Below are positions 17,604-25,006 of a stretch of 64,000 nucleotides of DNA, in pieces. Source of the stretch: Frateuria aurantia DSM 6220 (GTDB lineage: Bacteria > Pseudomonadota > Gammaproteobacteria > Xanthomonadales > Rhodanobacteraceae). The notes under the pieces were generated by a model, which was not told the origin of the DNA, did not search any database, and saw only the letters and a list, made by a program, of their open reading frames with translations. A program made the translations under genes and the position numbers. Every line of letters starts with the position of its first letter. Position 1 is the first letter of the stretch. The stretch lies in contig NC_017033.1 in the NCBI RefSeq assembly GCF_000242255.2, positions 682,001 through 746,000 of the forward strand, written 5' to 3'.

Positions 17604-18073
17604 GCCGGCGCTTCGTGGTCATGTTGGCCTGTCTGCTGGCATGCTCGGCTGCCCAATCGCTTGCTGATACGGACTTCGATGAACATTACCCGCATCAAGG
17701 GCCAGAAGCGGCCGGTCGCAGCTATGCGATCAATTATCGGGATCTGGTGCTCGCCAATTGTATTGCCAAGGCCTATGCCAAGGATCCCGATGTCGACAAG
17801 GATGCCGGCAGCAGCGCCTCTGCCTTGATTGAATGGTTGGCCTACGATATGGATGCGGCTACCCAGCCGATGTGGGAGCTGCTTGAGCGCTATCTGGATC
17901 GGCGCTATACGGCTCCCGGCCGGAATGCTTCTCACAAGGACGTCCGATTCGACTTTATGAAGTGTCTTGATCTGTACCACAGTGCCGCGCTGCAGGATCA
18001 GGTCCGGCGCTATGTGGGTGATCCGGACAGGACTGCGAGGCAGGATGCGAAGGCGATGAATCTGGATCCATAG
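17600..18073 (+). CDS. tai4: Tai4-family immunity protein, module B
   Basis: 157 aa. It has a signal peptide (MSRRFVVMLACLLACSAAQSLA) and the Tai4 core: NYRDLVLANCIAKAYAKDP, AGSSASALIEWLAYDMDAA, FDFMKCLDLYHSAALQDQV. It begins inside the tae4 stop (ATGA) and should protect the periplasm against the Tae4 of the same module. It is the closest relative in the window of the gene at 15138. Confidence 0.92.
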   Translation: MSRRFVVMLACLLACSAAQSLADTDFDEHYPHQGPEAAGRSYAINYRDLVLANCIAKAYAKDPDVDKDAGSSASALIEWLAYDMDAATQPMWELLERYLDRRYTAPGRNASHKDVRFDFMKCLDLYHSAALQDQVRRYVGDPDRTARQDAKAMNLDP

Positions 18074-18108
18074 GCATCGCATGCCATCGAGCATGGACGG
18101 AGTACGTC

Positions 18109-18585
18109 ATGGTGGGATCGGCAAGGAAGTGGGTATGTGTGGTGGGGCTGGGCTGTCTGGGCTTGCCGGTACAGGCCGCCGATGTGCCAGTGGCGCCATC
18201 GTTGGCCGATACGGAAGCCCGGTCACGATCGTCTGTCGAAAATTTCAAGGATCAGGTACTGGCCATGTGCCTGGCCGAAGCCTACCGGCATGATCCGGCG
18301 CCTTGGAAGGATCTGCGAGCGACGGTCGGGCTGCTTGGCCGGACGGCAGGTTACGACCCTCGGCTTGTTGATGAGTATGTGACGCCCCTGGTCGATGCCG
18401 ATGTCCAGCAGGATTACTTCAACCCTGTTGTCGAAACCGAGGTGCGTGGTGTGCGCTTTGATCTGTTGAAGTGTCTGGATCTCTATCATGACCCCATTCT
18501 TGACCGTTTGGTCAAAAAGCTGGAAAAGGAGACTAGCCATGGAGGCGCAAAACAGATACCCCATGGGCGCGTGGAGGGGCGGTGA
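18109..18585 (+). CDS. Second Tai4-like immunity protein, module B
   Basis: 158 aa starting MVGSARKWVCVVGLGCLGLPVQAA (signal peptide). The core shows NFKDQVLAMCLAEAYRHDP, RLVDEYVTPLVDADVQQDYF, and FDLLKCLDLYHDPILDRLVKKLE, clearly the counterpart of 15637-16125. It lies 35 bp after tai4. The YRHDP and YVTPLVDA blocks distinguish this subtype from the first Tai4. Confidence 0.78.
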   Translation: MVGSARKWVCVVGLGCLGLPVQAADVPVAPSLADTEARSRSSVENFKDQVLAMCLAEAYRHDPAPWKDLRATVGLLGRTAGYDPRLVDEYVTPLVDADVQQDYFNPVVETEVRGVRFDLLKCLDLYHDPILDRLVKKLEKETSHGGAKQIPHGRVEGR

Positions 18586-18679
18586 TATCCGATGGCGGTA
18601 CGATCAGCCAAACGGCGGTGTTGCTGAAGTGCCGGGATGGCACATGGGGCAGGCACGACCGCATCCTGCGGGCAGTGCC

Positions 18680-19039
18680 ATGATAAAGGGGACGCCTGCC
18701 TCAGTGCTGCTGCTGGTCTGGATGGTGATGTCGCTGTCTGCCATGGCGGAACCGCTGGACAAGGCGGACTGGTCGTGTGCCCAGGGCAGCTCCGCAAGCG
18801 CTCAGGTTGAACTGACCAATGCCGGCCTGATTGATCAGAACAAGGTCGACAATGCGCATACCGAAATCCGGTTGCTGGCCAAGCAGCCGCTGCCCAAGGG
18901 CTTCAGCCGGCAGGTATTTGAATTGGTGCTGCACGAGTATGGTGGCCGAAAGCTGAAGGTGATTATTGCCAGCCGCACGGGCGAGGGGGAGTGCCCATAT
19001 GACCATGTCGATACCTGGGTGGTGTCACAGGCGTTTTGA
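18680..19039 (+). CDS. Tldi-like small secreted protein, candidate immunity protein
   Basis: 119 aa. The start at 18680 gives a signal peptide (MIKGTPASVLLLVWMVMSLSAMA). The mature part WSCAQGSSASAQVELTNAGL, then DQNKVDNAHTEIRLLAKQ, GGRKLKVIIASRTGEGECPYD and WVVSQAF closely matches the protein encoded at 21185-21586 directly behind a Tlde1 effector. It belongs to the same family but sits in the Tae4 module without an adjacent Tlde1, so it may be an orphan immunity gene. Confidence 0.7.
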   Translation: MIKGTPASVLLLVWMVMSLSAMAEPLDKADWSCAQGSSASAQVELTNAGLIDQNKVDNAHTEIRLLAKQPLPKGFSRQVFELVLHEYGGRKLKVIIASRTGEGECPYDHVDTWVVSQAF

Positions 19040-19957
19040 GGATATTTCCCTTGGTCCGGCTCAGGTGCTGGCGCTTTGAATGTAGTGAGTCGATAGGGCA
19101 GAGCATGACTTCAAGCGTTGGTATCGAGGCTGGGATCGCAGGCTTCGATGCCGCGTATTCGCAATCAGGCATCCAAGCTTCCAGCGAGTTCTTCCCTTCC
19201 GGTTTTGCAGCTGGTGGGCAGAAGGCGCCCGTATGGACGCAGTTGCTGCAGGCAAGCCGGGGTCAGGACGGGCTGATGACTCCATCGGCTCTGTTTTGAC
19301 TGACCCCGTCCTGCGGCCGCTCGGGCCTGCGCCAACAGATCATGGTGTCAGGGTGTTCAGGCGTTTTGCGGCGTACCGGCGGGTTGCGAACAGCGCGGTC
19401 ACATTCGGCGGCAGCGATGCCATGGTGCCAAGCCAAGCCTTGTTCTTCTGCTGCCGCGCCGAGCGGGTTGTTTGTACATCATTGACCGTAGCGCCAGATC
19501 AACGGACTTGTAGCCCGTATCGCATCGGCCAGGCACGCCTCGTCTGGATTCGCGGTGGCTCTGCCGGACGGCCTATCATCTCCTCGCCCCTCGATCATGG
19601 CTTGCGAGTGCCTGGCTTCGTGTTCGGCGCTGGCCCGCCGACCGGCCAGGACGAAGCTTGGGTGGGTGCATGGCTGGAATGATCCCGCCTTCCATGCAGG
19701 GGATGACGTTCGAGGCAGGGACCGGTCGCGAAACGATAATCCCTGGCTGGGTTCAAGTGGAGGCACGATGGCGTGTCCTCCAACGGAACCGGCGGGTTGA
19801 GTGCTTGCGGAAGGCCAGCTCACGCAGGTCATCCGGTGCTTTTCCGGTGATGGCATGGTCGTGCCTGAGCCAGGCTCGGCCATCATGGATGCGGGCCTGT
19901 GGGGACCATGCTAAGGTCCCGTGTCGTGTGGTATGACGACATTGAAGAGGACGCACC
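19040..19957. other. Gene-free stretch
   Basis: About 0.9 kb with overlapping short ORFs on both strands and no recognisable product. It may contain decayed material from the right side of the effector island. The AAGAGG ribosome-binding site of yidA lies at 19945-19950. Confidence 0.5.
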
Positions 19958-20770
19958 GTGATCAAGCTGATCGCCATTGATATGGACGGGACCCTGCTGG
20001 ATCCGTCGCACGAGATCACCCCGCGGGTGCGGGCCAGCGTGATCGCGGCACGCGAGCAGGGCATTCGCATCGTGCTGGCTACGGGGCGGCCTTACAGCGG
20101 GGTCAAGCCTTATCTGCATCAGCTGGGTCTGGATCAGGGCGAGCATTTCTGCATCACCTCGAATGGTTCGGTGGTGCAGCAGGCCGCCACGGGCGAGATC
20201 TGGGTGGAATCCACCCTGGGCCAGGACGAGTTCCTTACTTTCGAGGCGATGGCCCGGGAGCTGGGCGTGCATTTCCATGCCATCAGCCAGGGCGACATGA
20301 TCACCACCAATCGGGATATCAGTCCGCATACAGTGAAAGATGCCTATCTCACCCATACGCCATTGCGGATCCGCGATCTGGATCAGCTGTCGTCCGACAT
20401 GCGCTACCAGAAGCTGATGTTCGTGGATGAGCCGGCGGTGCTGGATGCCGCGATCGCACGGATACCTTCCGCTGCATTGGACGGCTACAACTATGTCAAA
20501 AGCGCTGATGACTATTTCGAGATTTTGAATCCGGAAGCCGGCAAGGGCCCTGCACTGCGTTTGCTGGCCGAGCGTCTGGGCGTGGCTCCGGCGGAGATCA
20601 TGGCTATCGGTGATCACGAGAACGATCTGAGCATGTTCCGCTATGTCGGCACCCCGGTAGCGATGGGCAATGCCATCGATGCGGTAAAAAAGGTGGCCAG
20701 ACATGTCACCCGCAGCAATGCCCATGATGGTGTGGCGCATGCCATCGAGAGCTATGCGCTGAAGGCCTGA
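19958..20770 (+). CDS. yidA: Cof-type HAD sugar phosphatase YidA
   Basis: 270 aa with a GTG start behind AAGAGG. HAD motif I is IAIDMDGTLLD at the N-terminus (nucleophile D8, acid D10), motif II LATGRPY, motif III a lysine in the ILNPEAGKGPAL region, and motif IV AIGDHENDLSMF. The large C2 cap between motifs II and III marks the Cof family, and the overall sequence resembles E. coli YidA (270 aa), which removes phosphate from sugar phosphates and related metabolites in the cytoplasm. It stands alone between effector loci. Confidence 0.92.
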   Translation: MIKLIAIDMDGTLLDPSHEITPRVRASVIAAREQGIRIVLATGRPYSGVKPYLHQLGLDQGEHFCITSNGSVVQQAATGEIWVESTLGQDEFLTFEAMARELGVHFHAISQGDMITTNRDISPHTVKDAYLTHTPLRIRDLDQLSSDMRYQKLMFVDEPAVLDAAIARIPSAALDGYNYVKSADDYFEILNPEAGKGPALRLLAERLGVAPAEIMAIGDHENDLSMFRYVGTPVAMGNAIDAVKKVARHVTRSNAHDGVAHAIESYALKA

Positions 20771-20828
20771 TGCCAGACGATGTTCTGCGGGTTGGTTCGG
20801 AGCGGCCTTGGGTCAGGCTGTCATCGGA

Positions 20829-21188
20829 CTAGAAGCTTCGCGAGATCAGGTAGAGATGGCGCAGTGAGTCCTGTTGGCAGTCTCCAGCGAGGGCCTCACG
20901 GTCCAGAATCAGCGTCAGGTGCTCGCCTCCGTGGCTTTTCAGCCTCATCTGGTAAACCTCCCGGAACTGGTTCCGGGGCAGGGCTTCATGGGCCAGCAGC
21001 CATATTTCGTTGCGCGTCGGGTCGATATCTTTTTGAGGGATGATTCCGGCGGTGTCCAGACGCTTGATCGCCGCCTCGGCCACGAGCTTGGTGCAATGAT
21101 CTGTTTGAGGCAGCGATTTCGCCTGCAGCAGCAAGGGGAAGAACAGTCCTGGAAGCAGGCGCAGCAGAATGCCGGTGGCAGATGTCAT
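20829..21188 (-). CDS. Tldi-like small secreted protein, second of the Tlde1 operon
   Basis: 119 aa. The start at 21188 overlaps the stop of the preceding gene by 4 bp. A signal peptide is present (MTSATGILLRLLPGLFFPLLLQA). The mature part DHCTKLVAEAAIKRLDTAGI, then NEIWLLAHEALP, HGGEHLTLILDREALAGDC follows the pattern of its upstream neighbour and of 18680-19039 (Cys, AG-I-x-Q, EI-x-LLA, GG-x-x-L, late Cys). It is a second, more divergent candidate immunity protein for the Tlde1 effector upstream. Confidence 0.72.
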   Translation of the reverse strand: MTSATGILLRLLPGLFFPLLLQAKSLPQTDHCTKLVAEAAIKRLDTAGIIPQKDIDPTRNEIWLLAHEALPRNQFREVYQMRLKSHGGEHLTLILDREALAGDCQQDSLRHLYLISRSF

Positions 21189-21586
21189 GAGGACGGGCTC
21201 CCTCGGTTGCCGATGCCTGTGCTGGCAGGAAGAGGCAGGTCGCGGGCGACGACCCAGATATCCACAGCATCGTAAGGGCATTCATCTGCGCCGTAGCGGG
21301 TGCCCAGGATGAACGTCAGTTGGCGTCCTCCGCTCTCGTGCAGCACGATATGAAAGACCTTCTGGATCAGGCCATCGACGATCGTTTGGCTGGCCAGCAG
21401 TTTGATTTCGGTGCGTGCATTGTCCACTTTGGTCTGGTCGATCAGTCCGGCATTGGTCAGTTTGACTTGGGCACTTGCCGAGCTGGCCTGGGCGCAGATC
21501 TCGTCCTCGCGACTCAGGGCCACGGCCTGGAAGCTGCAGAGCATGCCCAGTGAAAAAATCATGTCGCGGCAGATAGCCATCTTCAT
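21185..21586 (-). CDS. Tldi-like small secreted protein, first of the Tlde1 operon
   Basis: 133 aa. The start overlaps the Tlde1 stop by 4 bp, as expected for an effector-immunity pair. It has a signal peptide (MKMAICRDMIFSLGMLCSFQAVA) and the family blocks ICAQASSASAQVKLTNAGL, DQTKVDNARTEIKLLA, and GADECPYDAVDIWVVARDL. It is presumably the periplasmic inhibitor of the adjacent L,D-transpeptidase-like effector. The assignment rests on position and export signal. Confidence 0.75.
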   Translation of the reverse strand: MKMAICRDMIFSLGMLCSFQAVALSREDEICAQASSASAQVKLTNAGLIDQTKVDNARTEIKLLASQTIVDGLIQKVFHIVLHESGGRQLTFILGTRYGADECPYDAVDIWVVARDLPLPASTGIGNRGSPSS

Positions 21587-21948
21587 GGGACCACCTCAAG
21601 CATGTGATCGCCGCTGTTCCAGATTTTATGCCGCAGCCATGATGAGGCGACGATACAACCTTCGGATGAGTCGTCCAGGTGATGAGGATTGGGTCCGTGA
21701 ATCAGAAACCCGCTGCGTCCATACATGTGGTTGGTGGGCGCAGGTACCAACCTCAAGGCATAGAGGCCGACTGTGGGGTAGGTCAGCGGTGGCAGGATGG
21801 TGTAACGACCCCGTGGCAACGGACCTTTTCCCCGGATGGACTCATAGCGTGCCTGGTTTCTCCATTGACCTTTACCTGCATAAGCCTCGCTGATGGAATG
21901 GCCATCATGTTCGAACAGGCCGTTGTTCTGGTGATAGCGCCACGACAT
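21583..21948 (-). CDS. Tlde1-family L,D-transpeptidase-like type VI effector
   Basis: 121 aa starting MSWRYHQNNGLFEHDGHSI behind GGGAGAGAGG. The Tlde1/DUF2778 layout is complete: an N-terminal YHQNNGLFEHDG strand, YAGKGQWRNQ, GKGPLPRGRYTI at 40-51, and the catalytic block MYGRSGFLIHGPNPHH...SSEGCIV with H84 and C98. It attacks peptidoglycan in the target periplasm by carboxypeptidase or D-amino-acid exchange activity. Two immunity-like genes follow in the same operon with 4-bp overlaps. No signal peptide is present. Confidence 0.87.
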   Translation of the reverse strand: MSWRYHQNNGLFEHDGHSISEAYAGKGQWRNQARYESIRGKGPLPRGRYTILPPLTYPTVGLYALRLVPAPTNHMYGRSGFLIHGPNPHHLDDSSEGCIVASSWLRHKIWNSGDHMLEVVP

Positions 21949-22491
21949 GCCTCTCTCCCTGCAGATGCCTCCGCTTGTATCATCAGGTTGGGCAGATTTC
22001 GCTGCACCATGGCTTCTGACTTGTTTCAGGCGATGACAGCAGATGCCACATGCAGATCAAGTCAAGTCGATGTCATCCCCGCCTCATTTGACCATGTATA
22101 TGGACGCTCGTTATTTGATGCTCATGCCTGGCCATGGACCTGACCTGGGATTTCGATACGATATGGATGTCTGTGCTCAGGTCTTGGAGTGGCCCCTGGA
22201 TTCGAGGACACTGAGACACGCTTGAATCAGAAGGCAGTCCAATGACTGTTTTCAAGCCTATATCTTGCGAAAAGAGCGGTGCTGAGCTGTTGGGCCAGGA
22301 ACGTCGGCGACGCAGGCACAGCGAAGCCCATCCGGCAATCCGCCTGTGGACGATGCAGGGATGGTGCCCGGCGAGGTTTCCCGTGGCGCTCCGGTGCGAA
22401 GCCGTCGTCCTGCGACAGGCCTGATCTGTCCGTTCGCGGTTCAGGCCTGTCTGTTCGAGGCTTGTCAGATCATTCGGTCGGGCGGGGGCTC
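21949..22491. other. Gene-free stretch
   Basis: It presumably holds the promoter of the leftward Tlde1 operon next to 21949. No ORF with a recognisable product is present; the longest plus-strand ORF in the area runs antisense to the frameshifted gene at 22492-23060. Confidence 0.5.
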
Positions 22492-23060
22492 TCAGACCTT
22501 GATGTTCGCCAGACGGCGGTTGATGCCGGCCAGGTCAAATGCCGCTGGATCAAACGGTGTTCCGTACCAGGCCAGCATGGTGTCGTGTTCTGGATGAGCG
22601 GGGTCGGCCATGGCTTCAAGAAAGGCTTCATAGCCCGGCTGGCCACCGACATCTTCGGGCGGACAGGCCTGGGCGCCCTCCAGGCAGCAGGGAAGCGACG
22701 CGTCCGCCAGGCCCGCAGGGACGGGTTCGACCCGGATATCATGATTCCAGTCGTCGCCGAAGTCATACAGATAGCGGAACCGGTGCTGTCCGCTCAGGGT
22801 CTTGAGCAGGCTTCTGCGGGCTTCGGGATGAATCGACAGAAGGGGTCCGGATGGCCGTAGCGGGTTCCGGCGATTTCGAACTCATGCAGGTGCAGGTCTT
22901 CCCAACCCATGGCCGCCTGGATGACGCGATGCAATCGGTTCAACGTGATATTGGCCGGGACCATCACGCGGCGCCAGACGACAGGTTTGATATGTTTCAG
23001 TGCGATGTGCAGCACAACCGGTTCGGAGGCGGGGCGGCGGGATGGAGCGGTTCGGGTCAT
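22492..23060 (-). pseudogene. pRiA4b ORF-3-like protein, frameshifted
   Basis: The first part (MTRTAPSRRPASEPVVLHIA, then IKPVVWRRVMVPANITLNRL and MGWEDLHLHEFEIAGTRYG) is in one frame. The rest (FRYLYDFGDDWNHDI, CPPEDVGGQPGYEAFLEAM, YGTPFDPAAFDLAGINRRL) continues in the next frame to TGA at 22492-22494. The shift maps to the run of four C (minus strand) at 22842-22845; one extra base would restore a protein of about 190 aa. The family is a widespread plasmid/IS passenger of unknown function. Confidence 0.85.
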
Positions 23061-23281
23061 GGGATGCGCCTTTTCCGGACTCGATGGGGATATTGAATCA
23101 TCTTCCGGATCCATGCTGTCTGAGAACGGGTGGCCAGGTCACGATCAAATGTCGTTGTCCCCATCTTGATGGTTGGCAGCAACTGGCAAGGTCTGTTGTT
23201 GGTGTCGTGCTTGTCTTGCCATCCTGCCGCCGTGGCCGGCATGGATGCCTGCCCAGTGCAGGTATCCGGCTGCCACCGGCG

Positions 23282-23917
23282 TCAGATCTGGCTTGAAGCT
23301 GGTCTCGCGGGTTTGTAACGGATTCCCCTCAGCACCTGCTGCAGATGCGCCGCGATAAAGCTCTGGCCGAGTGCCTCGCGGGAGAACCAGCGGCGATAGA
23401 ACAGCGGGCCGATCAGGGCGGCGATCAGCGTATCGACCTGGGGCGCGTCGGGCAGTTCGCCACGGGCGATGGCCCGACCAAGCACTACCTGGAAGGGCTG
23501 GACATAGCCTTGCTGCAGCTCGGCGTACATGGCCGCCGTGGCCGGGTCGCGCTCGGCGGCATCGATCACCGAGGGCAGGATCGAGGCCCACGTGGCCTGT
23601 TGCAGGCCATCGGCCAGCTCGGTCAGCAAGGTTTCGAGGTCGGTATCCAGCCGGCCGGTATCCGGTATCTGCTGCGGGCGACCGACGGCGATGCAGGCAT
23701 CGCGCAGCAAGGCGTCACGGTCGGACCAGTGCCGGTAGATGGTGGTCTTGGCGACGCCGGAGCGACGGCTGATTTCATCCATGCTGACGCCGCTGAAGCC
23801 GCGCTCGCTCAACAGGGCGGTGGCAGCGTCCAGAATGCTTGCGCGTGAGCGACTGATGCGAGGATCCGTGCCGGTGGCGGCAGGGGAGGTCCTGTCGGGG
23901 CTTCGGTCGTATGGCAT
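23282..23917 (-). CDS. TetR-family transcriptional regulator
   Basis: 211 aa. The N-terminal TetR helix-turn-helix runs from about residue 25 to 70 (SRASILDAATALLSERGFSG, then MDEISRRSGVAKTTIYRHWSD). The C-terminal ligand domain ends with FYRRWFSREALGQSFIAAHL, a common AcrR-type tail. It is divergent from the VOC gene at 24047. A near-perfect palindrome lies 55 bp in front of its start, so it probably represses itself and the VOC gene and releases DNA on binding a small molecule. Confidence 0.9.
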   Translation of the reverse strand: MPYDRSPDRTSPAATGTDPRISRSRASILDAATALLSERGFSGVSMDEISRRSGVAKTTIYRHWSDRDALLRDACIAVGRPQQIPDTGRLDTDLETLLTELADGLQQATWASILPSVIDAAERDPATAAMYAELQQGYVQPFQVVLGRAIARGELPDAPQVDTLIAALIGPLFYRRWFSREALGQSFIAAHLQQVLRGIRYKPARPASSQI

Positions 23918-23971
23918 GGCCCTTGTACCCCGCGGGATCGATGGCGAATAAGACCTTGATCATAGCAAAAC

Positions 23972-23997
23972 AAAACGATACCGTATCGTATCGTTTT
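23972..23997. promoter_or_regulatory. Palindromic operator between tetR-type and VOC genes
   Basis: AAAACGATAC and GTATCGTTTT form perfect 10-bp half-sites separated by CGTATC. Both the symmetry and the position in a divergent intergenic region are typical of TetR-family operators. A second nested GATACCGTATC element adds to the symmetry. Confidence 0.82.
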
Positions 23998-24046
23998 TGT
24001 GCGCCGGTGTCGGCGCTGCCCGATGTCCACTGATTGGAGACTTTGC

Positions 24047-24445
24047 ATGCATCTCGCTTCTGTTCGTCTGATCGCGGCCGATATCCAGGCCATGGTGTCC
24101 TTCTATGAACTGGTGACTGCGCGTAAGGCCGAGTGGCTGGCTCCGGTGTTTGCCGAAATCACCACGCCTGGCGCCACGCTGGCGATCGGTTCGGCAGAGA
24201 CCGTGGCCTTGTGGCAAACGGGCAGCGGCGAGCCCGGAAAGAACCGGACGGCTTATCTTGAATTTAAGGTCGAGGATGTGGAGGCCGAATTCGAACGCTT
24301 GAAGGACAGGGTCGACCTGGTCACGGGCTTGAAGCTGATGCCCTGGGGCAATCGTACGTTCCAGTTCCGGGACCCTGAGGGCAATGCGGTATCGCTGTAT
24401 ACGCCGGTGACCGAGGCGGCAATGGCGCGCTTTGCCAGCCGCTGA
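24047..24445 (+). CDS. VOC-superfamily (glyoxalase/bleomycin-resistance-like) protein
   Basis: 132 aa. The start at 24047 (MHLASVRLIAADIQAMVSFY) follows GGAGA. Two beta-alpha-beta-beta-beta modules are visible. The end FQFRDPEGNAVSLYTPVTEAA carries the usual final metal-ligand strand (a Glu/Asn in DPEGN). The substrate is unknown. Its divergent TetR neighbour suggests induction by a small toxic or signalling compound. Confidence 0.85.
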   Translation: MHLASVRLIAADIQAMVSFYELVTARKAEWLAPVFAEITTPGATLAIGSAETVALWQTGSGEPGKNRTAYLEFKVEDVEAEFERLKDRVDLVTGLKLMPWGNRTFQFRDPEGNAVSLYTPVTEAAMARFASR

Positions 24446-25006
24446 AGCCGGTACGCCTGAAGGTTGGCGGAGATCAGGCCGGTGCTTGAGGTTCAGATGG
24501 TGGCTGATGTCTTCATCTCTTTCCATGGGACACCCGGCGATGATGGCTTCGGGTGGGAGGGTGTTTTGCTTGCCTTGTCCCGGGAGGTTGGCCCATGGCT
24601 GCGATGCGGCGTTGGAACCAGGCCGCACCAACCCGCTGCCCCAGCCCTGCAGACAGACTGACATTGCCGGGCTTGAAGGAAGGCTCTGCGAAGCTTTTCA
24701 GGTCGTTCGTGCTGGTTTGTTTCAAATGCCGGCGCGCCGAACGTGGTGTCGCGGGGCGCATCGGACATGTTGCAGAGGTCGGTGCCGCTGTGACCGGTCT
24801 CGTGGTCGCTGCGGTTGCACAGATGGTCGAGGTTGCCGCTGATATCGAACTGGCCGCTGCTTTGGCCGCCGCCAGGATGGAAGATGGTGAGGCGGCTGGC
24901 ATGACTTGCTCCGGTATGCCGGGGCTTGCTGACGCGGTGTGGCGCATTGGCTGCGAGGGAGCTCATCGCGCTAAGCTGGACCTCCCTGGATTGTGTGGCC
25001 CTTGTC
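24446..25006. other. Gene-free stretch
   Basis: ORFs of up to 214 codons exist on both strands, but none has a recognisable domain, and the alanine-rich and arginine-rich translations look like frame shadows in GC-rich DNA. Confidence 0.45.

Larger units (their letters stand above)
16699..19039. repeat. Effector-immunity module B, second unit of the tandem duplication
   Basis: This unit has an intact gene at every position that module A keeps in whole or broken form: tae4 (17085), tai4 (17600), second tai4-like (18109) and Tldi-like (18680). The left segment 16699-17084 carries no supported gene. It matches 14238-14622, including the shared word ttgctggataggtcaggcc. Confidence 0.85.
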
